From CAZDKO01 sp964506075 [NCBI: uncultured bacterium] (GTDB lineage: Bacteria; CAZDME01; JAYEMH01): a stretch of DNA of 35,509 nucleotides. Made by a program: the position numbers and the translations under genes. Numbering within the stretch: the stretch's first letter is position 1; each line of letters opens with the position of its first letter. The stretch lies in assembly GCA_964506075.1 (NCBI GenBank), contig CAZDKO010000018.1:1-35509 (forward strand), read 5' to 3'. Under the pieces are notes generated by a model. It saw only the letters and a list, made by a program, of their open reading frames with translations, had not been told where the DNA came from and made no database searches. Of this stretch, positions 1 to 7,297 are shown piece by piece.

Positions 1-178
1 GCTGGCCCAACACGTCTTTTATTTCCTCTGTGGTCAGTTCCGGCAGGGGTTTCTTGACCATAAAACAATGCCTGCAATTTAAATTACATTCCGCCGTCAA
101 CTCTATCGTCACGGCTAAAGGAATTCTCTGGTTATGCGCTTTTAATTGAAGACTCTGAGGGATAAGGTTATAGCTCAT
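1..178 (-). CDS. Radical SAM protein, N-terminal fragment (gene runs off the window)
   Basis: Only the first 59 codons are in the window. The protein starts MSYNLIPQ and carries ELTAECNLNCRHCFM at residues 26-40. This is the CxxxCxxC signature (C31, C35, C38) that binds the catalytic [4Fe-4S] cluster and S-adenosylmethionine in radical SAM enzymes. The approach to the motif (VTIELTAECNLNC) resembles the SPASM-type, peptide- or protein-modifying branch, but the rest of the gene is needed to say so. The ATG at 178 is the only plausible start, because an in-frame TAA lies 12 nt upstream. I see no good Shine-Dalgarno. It lies 104 bp downstream of the peptidase-GNAT gene on the same strand and may act with it. 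Confidence 0.85.
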   Translation of the reverse strand, partial: MSYNLIPQSLQLKAHNQRIPLAVTIELTAECNLNCRHCFMVKKPLPELTTEEIKDVLGQ

Positions 179-282
179 TAATCTAAATCGTTATCGTTAT
201 GAACGTTTGTCCTTCTAGATAAAATAGCATATATTTGTATGGTACTATATAATATGTATATAAGTCAAGAGCGAAAAATTAT

Positions 283-1152
283 TTATACGGTCTTCAAAAT
301 TTTTTTAAAAAGCATAAAATTTTTTACCCGTGTATTTTCTTCCTCTATCATAGGAAAAGACAACTTCCGGTAAAAATCACCCAGGGTCTTATCTCTTTCG
401 GGTACTAAGGCATAAATAACACCCTGATTCTCTTTACTAACCATTAACTCTAAAACCTTTTTCACCATCATAGTCCCTATATTTCTCCCCCGGTAGAGGA
501 GTTTAACGTAGGGACCGTAGATAAAATAAACACCTTTCTCTTTCTCCAGCAGCCATAGTTTACCTACGGGCACCTTTCCGGATTCGGTTAAAAACCCTCC
601 GGCTATACTGTATCCGTCTTTTAAAAAAGGGCAGAAAGAGAAAAAGCCGTTAAAACTTTCGTGATTCTGCGTGTCTTTTATAAAAACAAAATCAAGGTCG
701 TTACAAGGAAAGAGTCTCCGGACCGCCTTTCTGAAAAAACGAAAAGAATATATGCTTTCCAAACTTTTCTTAATCACCTCCTTAAGGACATAGATAAACC
801 GCACGAACCAACAGTACATATAATTAGACCGGAAAGAAAAATTCTTTAACCGTCCTTTTTTGTAAACCCCGTATACTTTACCCAGGATATCATTCCCATT
901 GATCTTTTCTATATTGCGGTTAAAATCTCCCCTTAAAAGGAAAACGTCTCTTTCCTCTTTTTTAAGAACTCTATGGCAAACATATTGAGAGTATTGTTTA
1001 AAAGCAACGATGTCTCCCGGTTTTATCTTATCGGGAGAAACTCTTTTGACCAGAACAGTCTCTCCGTTTTTAAAAGTCGGAAACATACTCTGTCCGAAAA
1101 GCTTAAGTGAAATATAATCTTTCTTTTCTACGCTATTTTCACCGCCTGCCAT
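283..1152 (-). CDS. S26-type signal-peptidase-like domain fused to a GNAT acetyltransferase domain
   Basis: This is a 289-residue two-domain protein. Residues 12-105 look like a signal peptidase of the S24/S26 fold. GQSMFPTF carries the nucleophile S22, CHRV carries H60 where Lys is usual in bacterial LepB, and LLRGDFNRN (residues 72-80) is the third conserved box. A Ser-His pair is typical of the SipW/ER-type branch. There is no strong N-terminal membrane anchor. Hydrophobic or aromatic segments near 109-125 might touch the membrane. Residues 150-289 look like GNAT: YRGRNIGTMM at 220-229 fits the acetyl-CoA loop. The ATG at 1152 is preceded by AAGG at good spacing. The substrate is unknown. 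The downstream radical SAM gene suggests a peptide- or protein-modification locus, which is inference. Confidence 0.75.
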   Translation of the reverse strand: MAGGENSVEKKDYISLKLFGQSMFPTFKNGETVLVKRVSPDKIKPGDIVAFKQYSQYVCHRVLKKEERDVFLLRGDFNRNIEKINGNDILGKVYGVYKKGRLKNFSFRSNYMYCWFVRFIYVLKEVIKKSLESIYSFRFFRKAVRRLFPCNDLDFVFIKDTQNHESFNGFFSFCPFLKDGYSIAGGFLTESGKVPVGKLWLLEKEKGVYFIYGPYVKLLYRGRNIGTMMVKKVLELMVSKENQGVIYALVPERDKTLGDFYRKLSFPMIEEENTRVKNFMLFKKILKTV

Positions 1153-1217
1153 ATTGACCTTACTTTTCCTTCGCCGGGGTTATGTTATTACGTAGCGGGC
1201 CCCACCTGCCGCAATTT

Positions 1218-1243
1218 TTAGGGGGGGGACAAGTAACCCCTAA
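1218..1243. other. Short hairpin with a G8 run between the GT4 and peptidase-GNAT genes
   Basis: The arms TTAGGGG (1218-1224) and CCCCTAA (1237-1243) form a 7-bp inverted repeat. It includes a run of eight G on the plus strand (1221-1228). No T tract follows on the minus strand, so a Rho-independent terminator for the GT4 operon is possible but not convincing. Confidence 0.35.
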
Positions 1244-1256
1244 TTCGCCTATACCC

Positions 1257-3515
1257 TTATCCCGCCGATATTATAGCAAGCCTTGCCAAAAGGTACGACG
1301 TAATAGACTCGGCCCCCTGATTGAGATTGATATTTCTCTCTCCTACGCCGTCATAACATCCCCCCGTGACCCGGTCGTAAACAACCTGTTTCAGGCTGTT
1401 ATCACCTAAAAACCAGTTAAAAGCTTCATGCATAAGTTTTTTATAAGAATCATTTCCTGTTATTGAATGCGCCGTAGCAAGAGCATAAACCATCGCCGAG
1501 ACATCCTCCGGTTGTTGGTCAAAATAACGGCGCTCTCCAATCTTATGATGCCAACCATCCTGGCCTATCGGCCTATATATGCCGTCAATAAAAGTCTTGC
1601 TTATCAAAAAATCCAGCGTTTTAATACCTATATCCAAATACTCACTGTTACCGGTATGCTCATGCCCTAAAATAAGGGCCTCCGGCAAAACAGCGTTTGA
1701 GTAAGTCAGGTAATTTTCAAACCACTGCCATTCTTCGGAAGATACGCCACGATAAAACGATATCAATTTATCGCAGTGAGTAACTAACAGCTCTTTTAAG
1801 TCTTTACCTTCGACATCCCGTATCTTTTTTAAAAGGATGCTTATCCCTTTCGCGTAAAAAGCGATTGCCCGCGGGGATTCAAACATCTTGTATTTTTCTA
1901 TCCTTTTCTTTAATAAGGAGAGGGCTTTATTTCTTACGCTGTCCGGCAGGTAATCAGCCGCGGCAACAACCGCCAATGCCCAAAGAGCCCGGCCGTTAGC
2001 ATCATCAAGATTGTCCTTTTTGTTAAGCTCAATATCTATTGACCGGTCGGATTTTACGTAATTGCAAAACACATTGTCCTCGCATAAAACAAACTCAATA
2101 AAACGCAAATATACTTCTATGCGCTTGAGCAATTCGCTTTTCTTCTTATCAGGATAAACCGCCTTAAGCGCTCCTCCCAATTCGCCATAACATAAACACG
2201 TAACTATCAGGGCGCGCGCGTTATCATCGAGCGTATAACCCGAAGAAATGTCCGGTAAAGACAACCGGGCAAACTGGATAATCCCAAAATCATCTGTCAG
2301 GCGAAGAACGTGATTAAGGTTAACGCGGGGAATTTTCTTGCGCTCGCTTACTTCGGCGATATCCCTGGAATATTTTGAGAATAATTTTAAATACTCAAGA
2401 GCGACATTTTCCCATGTCATATTGCGGGTCCTGAAATACGCATTCTTTCCAAGCTGCTCTCTCAAAGAAGAATCTTTCAAAAGTTTCATAATGGCTTCGG
2501 TATAAGAACCGGGGTCTTTAAAATTAACTAATATTCCCGCCTCCGAGGTAATGAACTCCCTGGCTTGCGGAAAGGGGGTGGAAATTACCGGCCTTCCCGA
2601 ACCCAGCGCGTAAGAAAGCGTCCCTGAAACAGCCTGATTATAGTCGAGAGAAGTGGAGATATAAATATCCGCAGCCCTTAAAAAATGAAGGAGCTTATCC
2701 ACGGAAGTATATTCATTATAAAAGTTCACGTGGGAAGAAAGCCCGTAACCGCGGACCTTTTGGATTAAGAATTTACGGTAGTTTTCCCCTTCTTCTTTTA
2801 AGACATTCGGATGAGTAACCCCCAGAACTATATATAAAATATTCGGGTAGGCCTTGACAACTTCAGGCAGCGCCTCTATTACATATTCGATTCCCTTTCC
2901 TCTGCTTAATAATCCGAATGTCAAAAGGCTTATTTTCTTTGAAACACCTAAAGCAATCTTAGGTCTTAAGCTGGAGACATAGGGCATGGAATGGATGCCG
3001 TGAGGAATTATTGAAATTTTTTCTTCAGCTATTCCGTATTCGCGAATAAGGATCTCTTTTGAGAAATTAGTCATCACCACTATGCCGCTTGCTTTTTCGG
3101 CTATCGAGCGAACTACCAGGTTAAGCTCAGCGTTAGACGAGGGCAAAATGCTGTGAAAAGTCACAACTGAAGGTTTTTTGAGGACCTCCAGGAAAGAAAT
3201 GATGTATGAGCCATATTTACCCGCAAAGATACCGAATTCATGCTGAACATTGACGAGCTTGACCTTGTCCATTCCATTGATAGATTTAGCGGTCTCGACG
3301 TATTCCTGTTCAGAATACTGATTCATTTGAAAAATAACTTTTTTTGAATAGTAGGAACGCGATATATCGTCAATATTAACCGCGGCTACCCTTGACTCGA
3401 TGGCAGGTTCAAGCAAATCATCCATCGCCGCCGTAAGGTCCGCGGTAAAGGTAGCTATGCCGCATTCTCTGGGAGGAAAAGTGGATAAATAAATAATTTT
3501 AAAAGTTTCTTTCAT
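1257..3515 (-). CDS. GT4-family glycosyltransferase with a large C-terminal domain
   Basis: This is a 752-residue cytosolic protein. Residues 1-400 form a GT4 (GT-B fold) glycosyltransferase. The N-terminus STFPPRECGIATFTADL is the acceptor-side glycine loop, QHEFGIF lies at 91-97, and YNQAVSGTLSYALGSGRPVI is the sugar-nucleotide-side loop. Residues about 410-752 are a second, all-helical domain with DDNARAL and DANGRALWAL motifs. It resembles the alpha/alpha-toroid folds seen in glycan-processing enzymes. Its function is not established here. The ATG at 3515 has AGGAAGG 12 nt upstream. The gene is last in an apparent operon with GH130 (23 bp gap) and GH16. The context suggests synthesis or turnover of a beta-linked glycan, perhaps mannose-containing. 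The exact sugar cannot be read from sequence. Confidence 0.85.
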   Translation of the reverse strand: MKETFKIIYLSTFPPRECGIATFTADLTAAMDDLLEPAIESRVAAVNIDDISRSYYSKKVIFQMNQYSEQEYVETAKSINGMDKVKLVNVQHEFGIFAGKYGSYIISFLEVLKKPSVVTFHSILPSSNAELNLVVRSIAEKASGIVVMTNFSKEILIREYGIAEEKISIIPHGIHSMPYVSSLRPKIALGVSKKISLLTFGLLSRGKGIEYVIEALPEVVKAYPNILYIVLGVTHPNVLKEEGENYRKFLIQKVRGYGLSSHVNFYNEYTSVDKLLHFLRAADIYISTSLDYNQAVSGTLSYALGSGRPVISTPFPQAREFITSEAGILVNFKDPGSYTEAIMKLLKDSSLREQLGKNAYFRTRNMTWENVALEYLKLFSKYSRDIAEVSERKKIPRVNLNHVLRLTDDFGIIQFARLSLPDISSGYTLDDNARALIVTCLCYGELGGALKAVYPDKKKSELLKRIEVYLRFIEFVLCEDNVFCNYVKSDRSIDIELNKKDNLDDANGRALWALAVVAAADYLPDSVRNKALSLLKKRIEKYKMFESPRAIAFYAKGISILLKKIRDVEGKDLKELLVTHCDKLISFYRGVSSEEWQWFENYLTYSNAVLPEALILGHEHTGNSEYLDIGIKTLDFLISKTFIDGIYRPIGQDGWHHKIGERRYFDQQPEDVSAMVYALATAHSITGNDSYKKLMHEAFNWFLGDNSLKQVVYDRVTGGCYDGVGERNINLNQGAESITSYLLARLAIISAG

Positions 3516-3538
3516 TTTAAATAAACGCCTTCCTATTA

Positions 3539-4558
3539 TTATTTTTTGAGTTCCGCCAAAAGCTCCTTCATATCGACAGATTTAGCGGCTATGAGTTTAT
3601 CAGCTGCCCCATAATAGATATATAACCTGTTGTCTTTCAGTACGGTCCCGGTGGGAAAAACAACATTGTTGACATCTCCGCGCTTTTCCCACTTTTCATT
3701 CGGAGAAAACAAGGGCCGCTTCAGACGCCCTATGACTTTAGCCGGATTATCGAGATCCAGTAAGGCGGCGGCCGCATGATAAATTCTGCCTTTATGCGAG
3801 TCCTCCACGGCATGATAAATAAAGAGCCATCCTTCTTTGGTCTCGATGGGCGGACATCCGCCGCCGATATTCCTGCTTTCAAACCTATATTCGGGTTCAA
3901 GCAGGACGTGGTCTCCCAAATCCTTAAGATACCCTCTCCAATAATCATCGCTAAGGTCTTTAAAATCATCAAAATATATCATCTGTATTCCCGGTAGAAT
4001 ACGGTGGACCAATAAAAACTTACCCTTGAACTTCCTGGGAAAGATGAAAGCATCCTTCTCCCACAGCAATATCTCGTCGCCCTGCCTATGCCTTATATAT
4101 GATTCAAAAATGAAATACCTTTCCCTCATCTTTATCCTCGAAGAGCTAAAAAGGTCGCCTGCTTCGGCATAAGTAATGCGTGGGGATATTACTCCCTGCT
4201 TTACGAAATTGACCAGGTCGGTGCTTGTAGCGTAAGCGAAACTGGCGTTTTTACCGTCAAAGACAGTATAAAAAAGATAGTATACACCGTTTAAAAAAAC
4301 AATCCGCGGGTCCTCTACGCCTTTTTTCTCGTAATCATATTCCGGAAAAAGGACGGGCTCCTCAAGTCTCTTTACGACCTTATTAGCCACTAATTGACAG
4401 TAGCCTATTGAGGAAACCATGTCGCCCTGCCTTACGCCCCGGTAAAACATGTGAGTTACGCCGTCTATCTCGATACAGGCGGGATTTAAGACTGCTTGAT
4501 TATCAAATGCATGGCGTGAACTTTCAAGTATTATACCTTCGCTCTTGACTTTAACCAT
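3539..4558 (-). CDS. GH130-family glycoside phosphorylase
   Basis: This is a five-bladed beta-propeller enzyme of family GH130. Characterised members phosphorolyse beta-mannosides to mannose 1-phosphate. Diagnostic segments are DNQAVLNPACIEIDG, MFYRGV, KGVEDPRI (the conserved EDPR with the catalytic Asp), YYLFYTVFDG and PIETKEGWLFIYHAVE. No signal peptide is present, so it acts in the cytosol. I prefer the ATG at 4558 (339 aa) because AGAGG lies 5 nt upstream. A TTG at 4612 would add 18 basic residues and would overlap the GH16 stop as TTGA, but it lacks a good ribosome site. Pairing with a GT4 gene suggests a scheme in which released mannose 1-phosphate feeds back into glycan synthesis. That is inference from context. 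Confidence 0.88.
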   Translation of the reverse strand: MVKVKSEGIILESSRHAFDNQAVLNPACIEIDGVTHMFYRGVRQGDMVSSIGYCQLVANKVVKRLEEPVLFPEYDYEKKGVEDPRIVFLNGVYYLFYTVFDGKNASFAYATSTDLVNFVKQGVISPRITYAEAGDLFSSSRIKMRERYFIFESYIRHRQGDEILLWEKDAFIFPRKFKGKFLLVHRILPGIQMIYFDDFKDLSDDYWRGYLKDLGDHVLLEPEYRFESRNIGGGCPPIETKEGWLFIYHAVEDSHKGRIYHAAAALLDLDNPAKVIGRLKRPLFSPNEKWEKRGDVNNVVFPTGTVLKDNRLYIYYGAADKLIAAKSVDMKELLAELKK

Positions 4559-4608
4559 TTGGCCTCTTTCTTTTTTATCTAATTTTGATTCTGACCTCTT
4601 TTTTATTT

Positions 4609-5991
4609 TCAATCACCGAAGATTTCAAACTCCCACAGGGAATATCCCCACTCGGTCGCCCGGGAGACGCCATATAAGCGAACGTATCTGGCCTGGGTGT
4701 CTTTAAGCCATATATTTTGCGTCCCTCCACTATCTTCTTTTATTTCTTTGATAGTCTTCCAGTTAAGGGCGTCATTGGAAATCTCTATTTTATATTCTTT
4801 GCCGTAAGCCGCTTCCCACTGTAATCTGATAACCCGTATATTAGACACCTTCCCCAGGTCAATATAAATCCATTGCGGGTCAGAAAATTGTGATGACCAC
4901 CGCGTGGAAAGGTCTCCGTCGACAACGTTTACAGGTTCAACCCCGGTTTTTTCTGTTGAAGACGCCTTAACGGCCGCTCCTCTGGATAGTAACTTAGGCC
5001 CTTGCGGGTCTTTGATGAAGTGAGCTATAACCTCTCTATGACCATCCATTTTAATTTTAACCGGGTTTTTTGTTCCCGTTATATCCCCGCTCCACGAACT
5101 AAATTTATAACCAATGTCCGGCCGGGCTATAATTTCTACATGGGAATTAACTTTATATCTGGGGCCAGCCGGTTTGGTTTCTATCCACCCGTCTTTAGCA
5201 GAAGTGGTCAACAATTTAGTTCCGGCGATATCTCTTTGGTAAACCGCCACGTAATCAATCAGGTGGAACTGGGGAAATTGAGTGGTCTCATCCGGATAGC
5301 CTGGCCAGTTCCCGCCCACCGCCGTATTAAGGATAATATAAAAAGGGACGTTAGGAACGTTCTTTTTGGTCGAAAATCGTTTAACCCCGTCGATATACCA
5401 GCGTAATTCCTCGGGTTCCCATTCCAGGGTAAAAGTGTGAAAATCTTTGGAAAAATCCAGCCCGACATAAGGTGCCCCTTCTAACTGATTGTTTGGATAT
5501 GTCCCAAAATGGTTGGTCATATAAACCTTATCAGGCTCCTGACCCAGCATTTCGACTATATCTATCTCCGGGGGCCATTTACCGACCGCATTCATCAGCC
5601 AGATGGCCGGCCAGATGCCTTGCCCTCTGGGTAACTTAGCCCTAATTTCAAATCGTCCGTAAGTTTGGGTAAATCTATCTTTTGTCTCTACCAGTCCTGA
5701 CGTATAATTGCGTTTTTCTTTGTCTCTCTTCTGGCTCCTCAAGACTAAAAAGCCGTTTTCAAGATATACTTCATCAGGACTGTAATATTGCCACTCTGCA
5801 TTTTTATCTAAATCGGCATTCTCTACTCTCCATTTACCGGTATCAACCTGATTGCCTTTAAATTCATCCTGCCAGACCAGAATCCAGCCCGGGACTTCTG
5901 ACGGAGTTTTTTCCGTAAAACCAAAGGAGTTCAAATTGGTTAGAGAAAGAAATAAAAATATAACTAAAAATATTTTAGGGAATTTTTTCAT
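4609..5991 (-). CDS. Secreted GH16 beta-glucanase with a repeat domain and a CBM32-type (F5/8 C) domain
   Basis: This is a 460-residue exported enzyme. Residues 1-25 form a signal peptide (KK, hydrophobic core, NSFGF). Residues 33-255 are a GH16 domain. EIDIVE at 142-147 gives the ExDxxE triad: nucleophile E142, D144 and acid/base E147. Flanking sequence (YTSGLVETKDRFTQTYGRFEIRAKL in segments) matches the laminarinase/lichenase side of the family. Residues about 258-325 resemble the bacterial beta-strand repeat (GYKFSSWSGDITG, with AHF ending). The C-terminus (about 335-460) is a discoidin/F5-8 type C fold of CBM32 type (VVDGDLSTRWSS, ARYVRLYG). It starts at the ATG at 5991 with a weak AAAGAAAA site. 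It leads the GH16-GH130-GT4 operon. Its likely role is cleaving external beta-1,3 or mixed-linkage glucans. Confidence 0.92.
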   Translation of the reverse strand: MKKFPKIFLVIFLFLSLTNLNSFGFTEKTPSEVPGWILVWQDEFKGNQVDTGKWRVENADLDKNAEWQYYSPDEVYLENGFLVLRSQKRDKEKRNYTSGLVETKDRFTQTYGRFEIRAKLPRGQGIWPAIWLMNAVGKWPPEIDIVEMLGQEPDKVYMTNHFGTYPNNQLEGAPYVGLDFSKDFHTFTLEWEPEELRWYIDGVKRFSTKKNVPNVPFYIILNTAVGGNWPGYPDETTQFPQFHLIDYVAVYQRDIAGTKLLTTSAKDGWIETKPAGPRYKVNSHVEIIARPDIGYKFSSWSGDITGTKNPVKIKMDGHREVIAHFIKDPQGPKLLSRGAAVKASSTEKTGVEPVNVVDGDLSTRWSSQFSDPQWIYIDLGKVSNIRVIRLQWEAAYGKEYKIEISNDALNWKTIKEIKEDSGGTQNIWLKDTQARYVRLYGVSRATEWGYSLWEFEIFGD

Positions 5992-6013
5992 ATTATTTTC
6001 TTTAGGATCTAAC

Positions 6014-6094
6014 TATTAATAGGGCGCTGTCCCTGGTTTTCTAGTTTTATATTTCACGCCAATCTTTCACACTTAAGGTTCAACCTTATTTGTG
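6014..6094. repeat. Direct repeat copy B flanking the Cas4-like gene pair
   Basis: This stretch matches 6912-6983 in the same orientation. The two share a 36-bp identical core (6059-6094 and 6948-6983) containing the palindrome AAGGTTCAACCTT, plus a second conserved block around TCCCTGGTTTT and TATTAATAG. This copy has a 9-bp longer middle. It encodes the last codons of the nuclease C-half (TNKVEP and stop) and runs into the leader of the GH16 gene. Confidence 0.85.
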
Positions 6095-6627
6095 TAATTT
6101 TCATCTTTCACGGTTTGTATCTTTTTTTCTAAACGGTGTTTACAGACAGAATTATATCTACAAGCTAAACACTTTTCAAAGATACAGTGATTTCTAACAG
6201 GGGTAGTTCTGCCGGTCTTTAATTCCTTAAGCCTCTGAATGTTTTTATCCAATCTCAACTGTAATTCGGAGGTATTATTAATCCTGAAAATCCTGTTATT
6301 GCCATAGGTGATTATTCCATAATCAGGCCTCTGGCCAAAGGTCTTCTCTATTAACCGCATATAACAGGCTAATTGGAGTTTATGGTCTAAATAGGCATCT
6401 TGGGATTTTATTTTGAATGACTTATATTCATAGGGAATATAATTATTATCCTGTCTTTTTATATAGTCTGGCCTTCCAGTAACCTTTATATCTCCTTCTT
6501 CATATACTAAACACTTATTCTCATCGCCAATATAAACTATCTTTCTATAATCTGTTAATATCTGGATAAGAATATAGAGCAGAAATAAACACCCGATTAT
6601 TGTTAAAACTGTCACCGCCACAACCAT
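6073..6627 (-). CDS. Membrane-anchored Cas4/Dna2-type PD-(D/E)XK nuclease, catalytic half
   Basis: This is a 184-residue protein with one N-terminal membrane helix (residues 2-24) followed by a RecB/Cas4-like core. Visible catalytic motifs are GRPD (D54), EYK (E67 and K69) and QLACY (Q85-x3-Y89). C153-x2-C156-x5-C162 has the spacing of the last three [4Fe-4S] cysteines of Cas4, and there is an extra C148. The fourth cluster cysteine and the N-terminal metal-binding His of the family are absent here. They are in the adjacent upstream protein (C19 and H49). The start ATG at 6627 follows that protein's stop by 1 nt, with GGAG overlapping the stop region, so the two are translationally coupled. 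No cas1, cas2 or CRISPR array is in the window, so a CRISPR role is not supported. Confidence 0.8.
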   Translation of the reverse strand: MVVAVTVLTIIGCLFLLYILIQILTDYRKIVYIGDENKCLVYEEGDIKVTGRPDYIKRQDNNYIPYEYKSFKIKSQDAYLDHKLQLACYMRLIEKTFGQRPDYGIITYGNNRIFRINNTSELQLRLDKNIQRLKELKTGRTTPVRNHCIFEKCLACRYNSVCKHRLEKKIQTVKDENYTNKVEP

Positions 6628-6628
6628 T

Positions 6629-6901
6629 TCATCTCCAGAGAGAATAAAGCAGATATCCCAGCGCTCCTAAAGCAAAGAGGATAATAACTATCTTAGCAAC
6701 GTGTTTCTGACTAAACAATCTATCCATTTCTTTTTCTACTTTAATTTGTTCCTGATGAGAAATACTACCTTTATCTAAATCTTTTTTAACTCTGGCAATT
6801 GAAGTATCATCCTGACGCATATTATCAAAATTCCAACTAACCTCACAATATTCAACTTGAGCAATTTCACTGGCGGTTATATTTATTAAATTATTTTCCA
6901 T
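6629..6901 (-). CDS. N-terminal half of a split Cas4-like nuclease, C-terminal membrane helix
   Basis: This is a 90-residue protein. ITASEIAQVEYCEVSW at residues 8-23 matches the opening of Cas4/Dna2 nucleases (ITASDIAQ..C), with C19 as the expected first cluster cysteine. GSISHQEQ (H49) matches the conserved G-x-x-x-H metal-binding box. The catalytic D/E/K residues are missing and lie in the next gene. Residues 68-87 form a membrane helix ending in LWR. The next protein begins with a membrane helix, so the pair would form a hairpin in the membrane with both nuclease halves on the same side. The gene starts at the ATG at 6901 with no obvious Shine-Dalgarno. It lies 10 bp from direct repeat copy A. 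Confidence 0.75.
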   Translation of the reverse strand: MENNLINITASEIAQVEYCEVSWNFDNMRQDDTSIARVKKDLDKGSISHQEQIKVEKEMDRLFSQKHVAKIVIILFALGALGYLLYSLWR

Positions 6902-6911
6902 AATCCAGAAT

Positions 6912-6983
6912 TATTAATAGGCAGGGTCCCTGGTTTTAAGATTTACACCAATCTTTCACACTTAAGGTTCAACCTTATTTGTG
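6912..6983. repeat. Direct repeat copy A flanking the Cas4-like gene pair
   Basis: This is the partner of 6014-6094, with the same orientation and the 36-bp identical core at 6948-6983. It lies between the HTH gene stop and the start of the Cas4-like N-half. The reading TNKVEP-stop found in copy B is also spelled here, but it is not attached to a gene. That fits a duplicated gene end or an inserted element. Confidence 0.85.
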
Positions 6984-6994
6984 CAGGATGTCTT

Positions 6995-7216
6995 CTATTT
7001 TATAAAGAAAGTAAGCGGTTTCTTATAAATCTTTGCGAATTGCTTTAATTGGACAACATCAATTCGAAGTTGTCCGGATTCGACTTTAGAGATATAAGAC
7101 TGGGAAACACCTAACAATTCAGCGACTTTTTTCTGATCCAGCGCTTTCTCTTTCCGTGCTTTCTTCAAACATCCAACCAAATATTTATGTTCTTCTGAAT
7201 AAATTGCTTTTCTCAT
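6995..7216 (-). CDS. Small Xre-family HTH transcriptional regulator
   Basis: This is a 73-residue protein that is nearly all a lambda-repressor-type HTH_3 domain. The recognition region reads KKVAELLGVSQSYISKVESGQ, followed by LKQFAKIYKKPLTFFIK. I place the start at the ATG at 7216, where AGGAG lies 10 nt upstream. The frame stays open to 7375, but the extra residues cross the promoter and operator region and look non-coding. It is divergent from the 71-residue small protein at 7298 and precedes the Cas4-like pair by 93 bp. A candidate promoter for it (TTGGAA at 7261-7266, TATCAT at 7238-7243, 17-bp spacing) is overlaid by two palindromes, which suggests autorepression. Confidence 0.88.
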   Translation of the reverse strand: MRKAIYSEEHKYLVGCLKKARKEKALDQKKVAELLGVSQSYISKVESGQLRIDVVQLKQFAKIYKKPLTFFIK

Positions 7217-7242
7217 ACTTGACAATCTCCTACCCATATGAT

Positions 7243-7276
7243 ATATTCCATATTGTAATATTCCAAATTGGAATAT
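7243..7276. promoter_or_regulatory. Two adjacent operator-like palindromes in the divergent HTH promoter region
   Basis: Palindrome 1 is perfect: ATATTCCAA (7258-7266), one central A, then TTGGAATAT (7268-7276). Palindrome 2 is imperfect: ATATTCCA (7243-7250), TAT, then TGTAATAT (7254-7261). The two overlap by a few bases and share the half-site ATATTCCA. They cover the -35 box and spacer of the candidate HTH-gene promoter and lie just upstream of the ribosome site of the plus-strand gene. This is the layout of an autoregulated lambda-repressor-like switch. Confidence 0.65.
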
Positions 7277-7297
7277 AAACAATAGAAGGACCTCGTG

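Noticed and set aside
179-282. Promoter for the radical SAM gene (TTGACT near 260 on the minus strand)
   Set aside because: No -10 box occurs at suitable spacing. The AT-rich stretch gives several weak choices and none stands out.
1182-1409. Plus-strand 75-residue ORF over the end of the GT4 gene
   Set aside because: It is antisense to conserved GT4 coding sequence and low in complexity.
6073-6901. CRISPR-associated Cas4 assignment
   Set aside because: No cas1, cas2 or repeat-spacer array is present. The family match is to the Cas4/Dna2 nuclease fold only.
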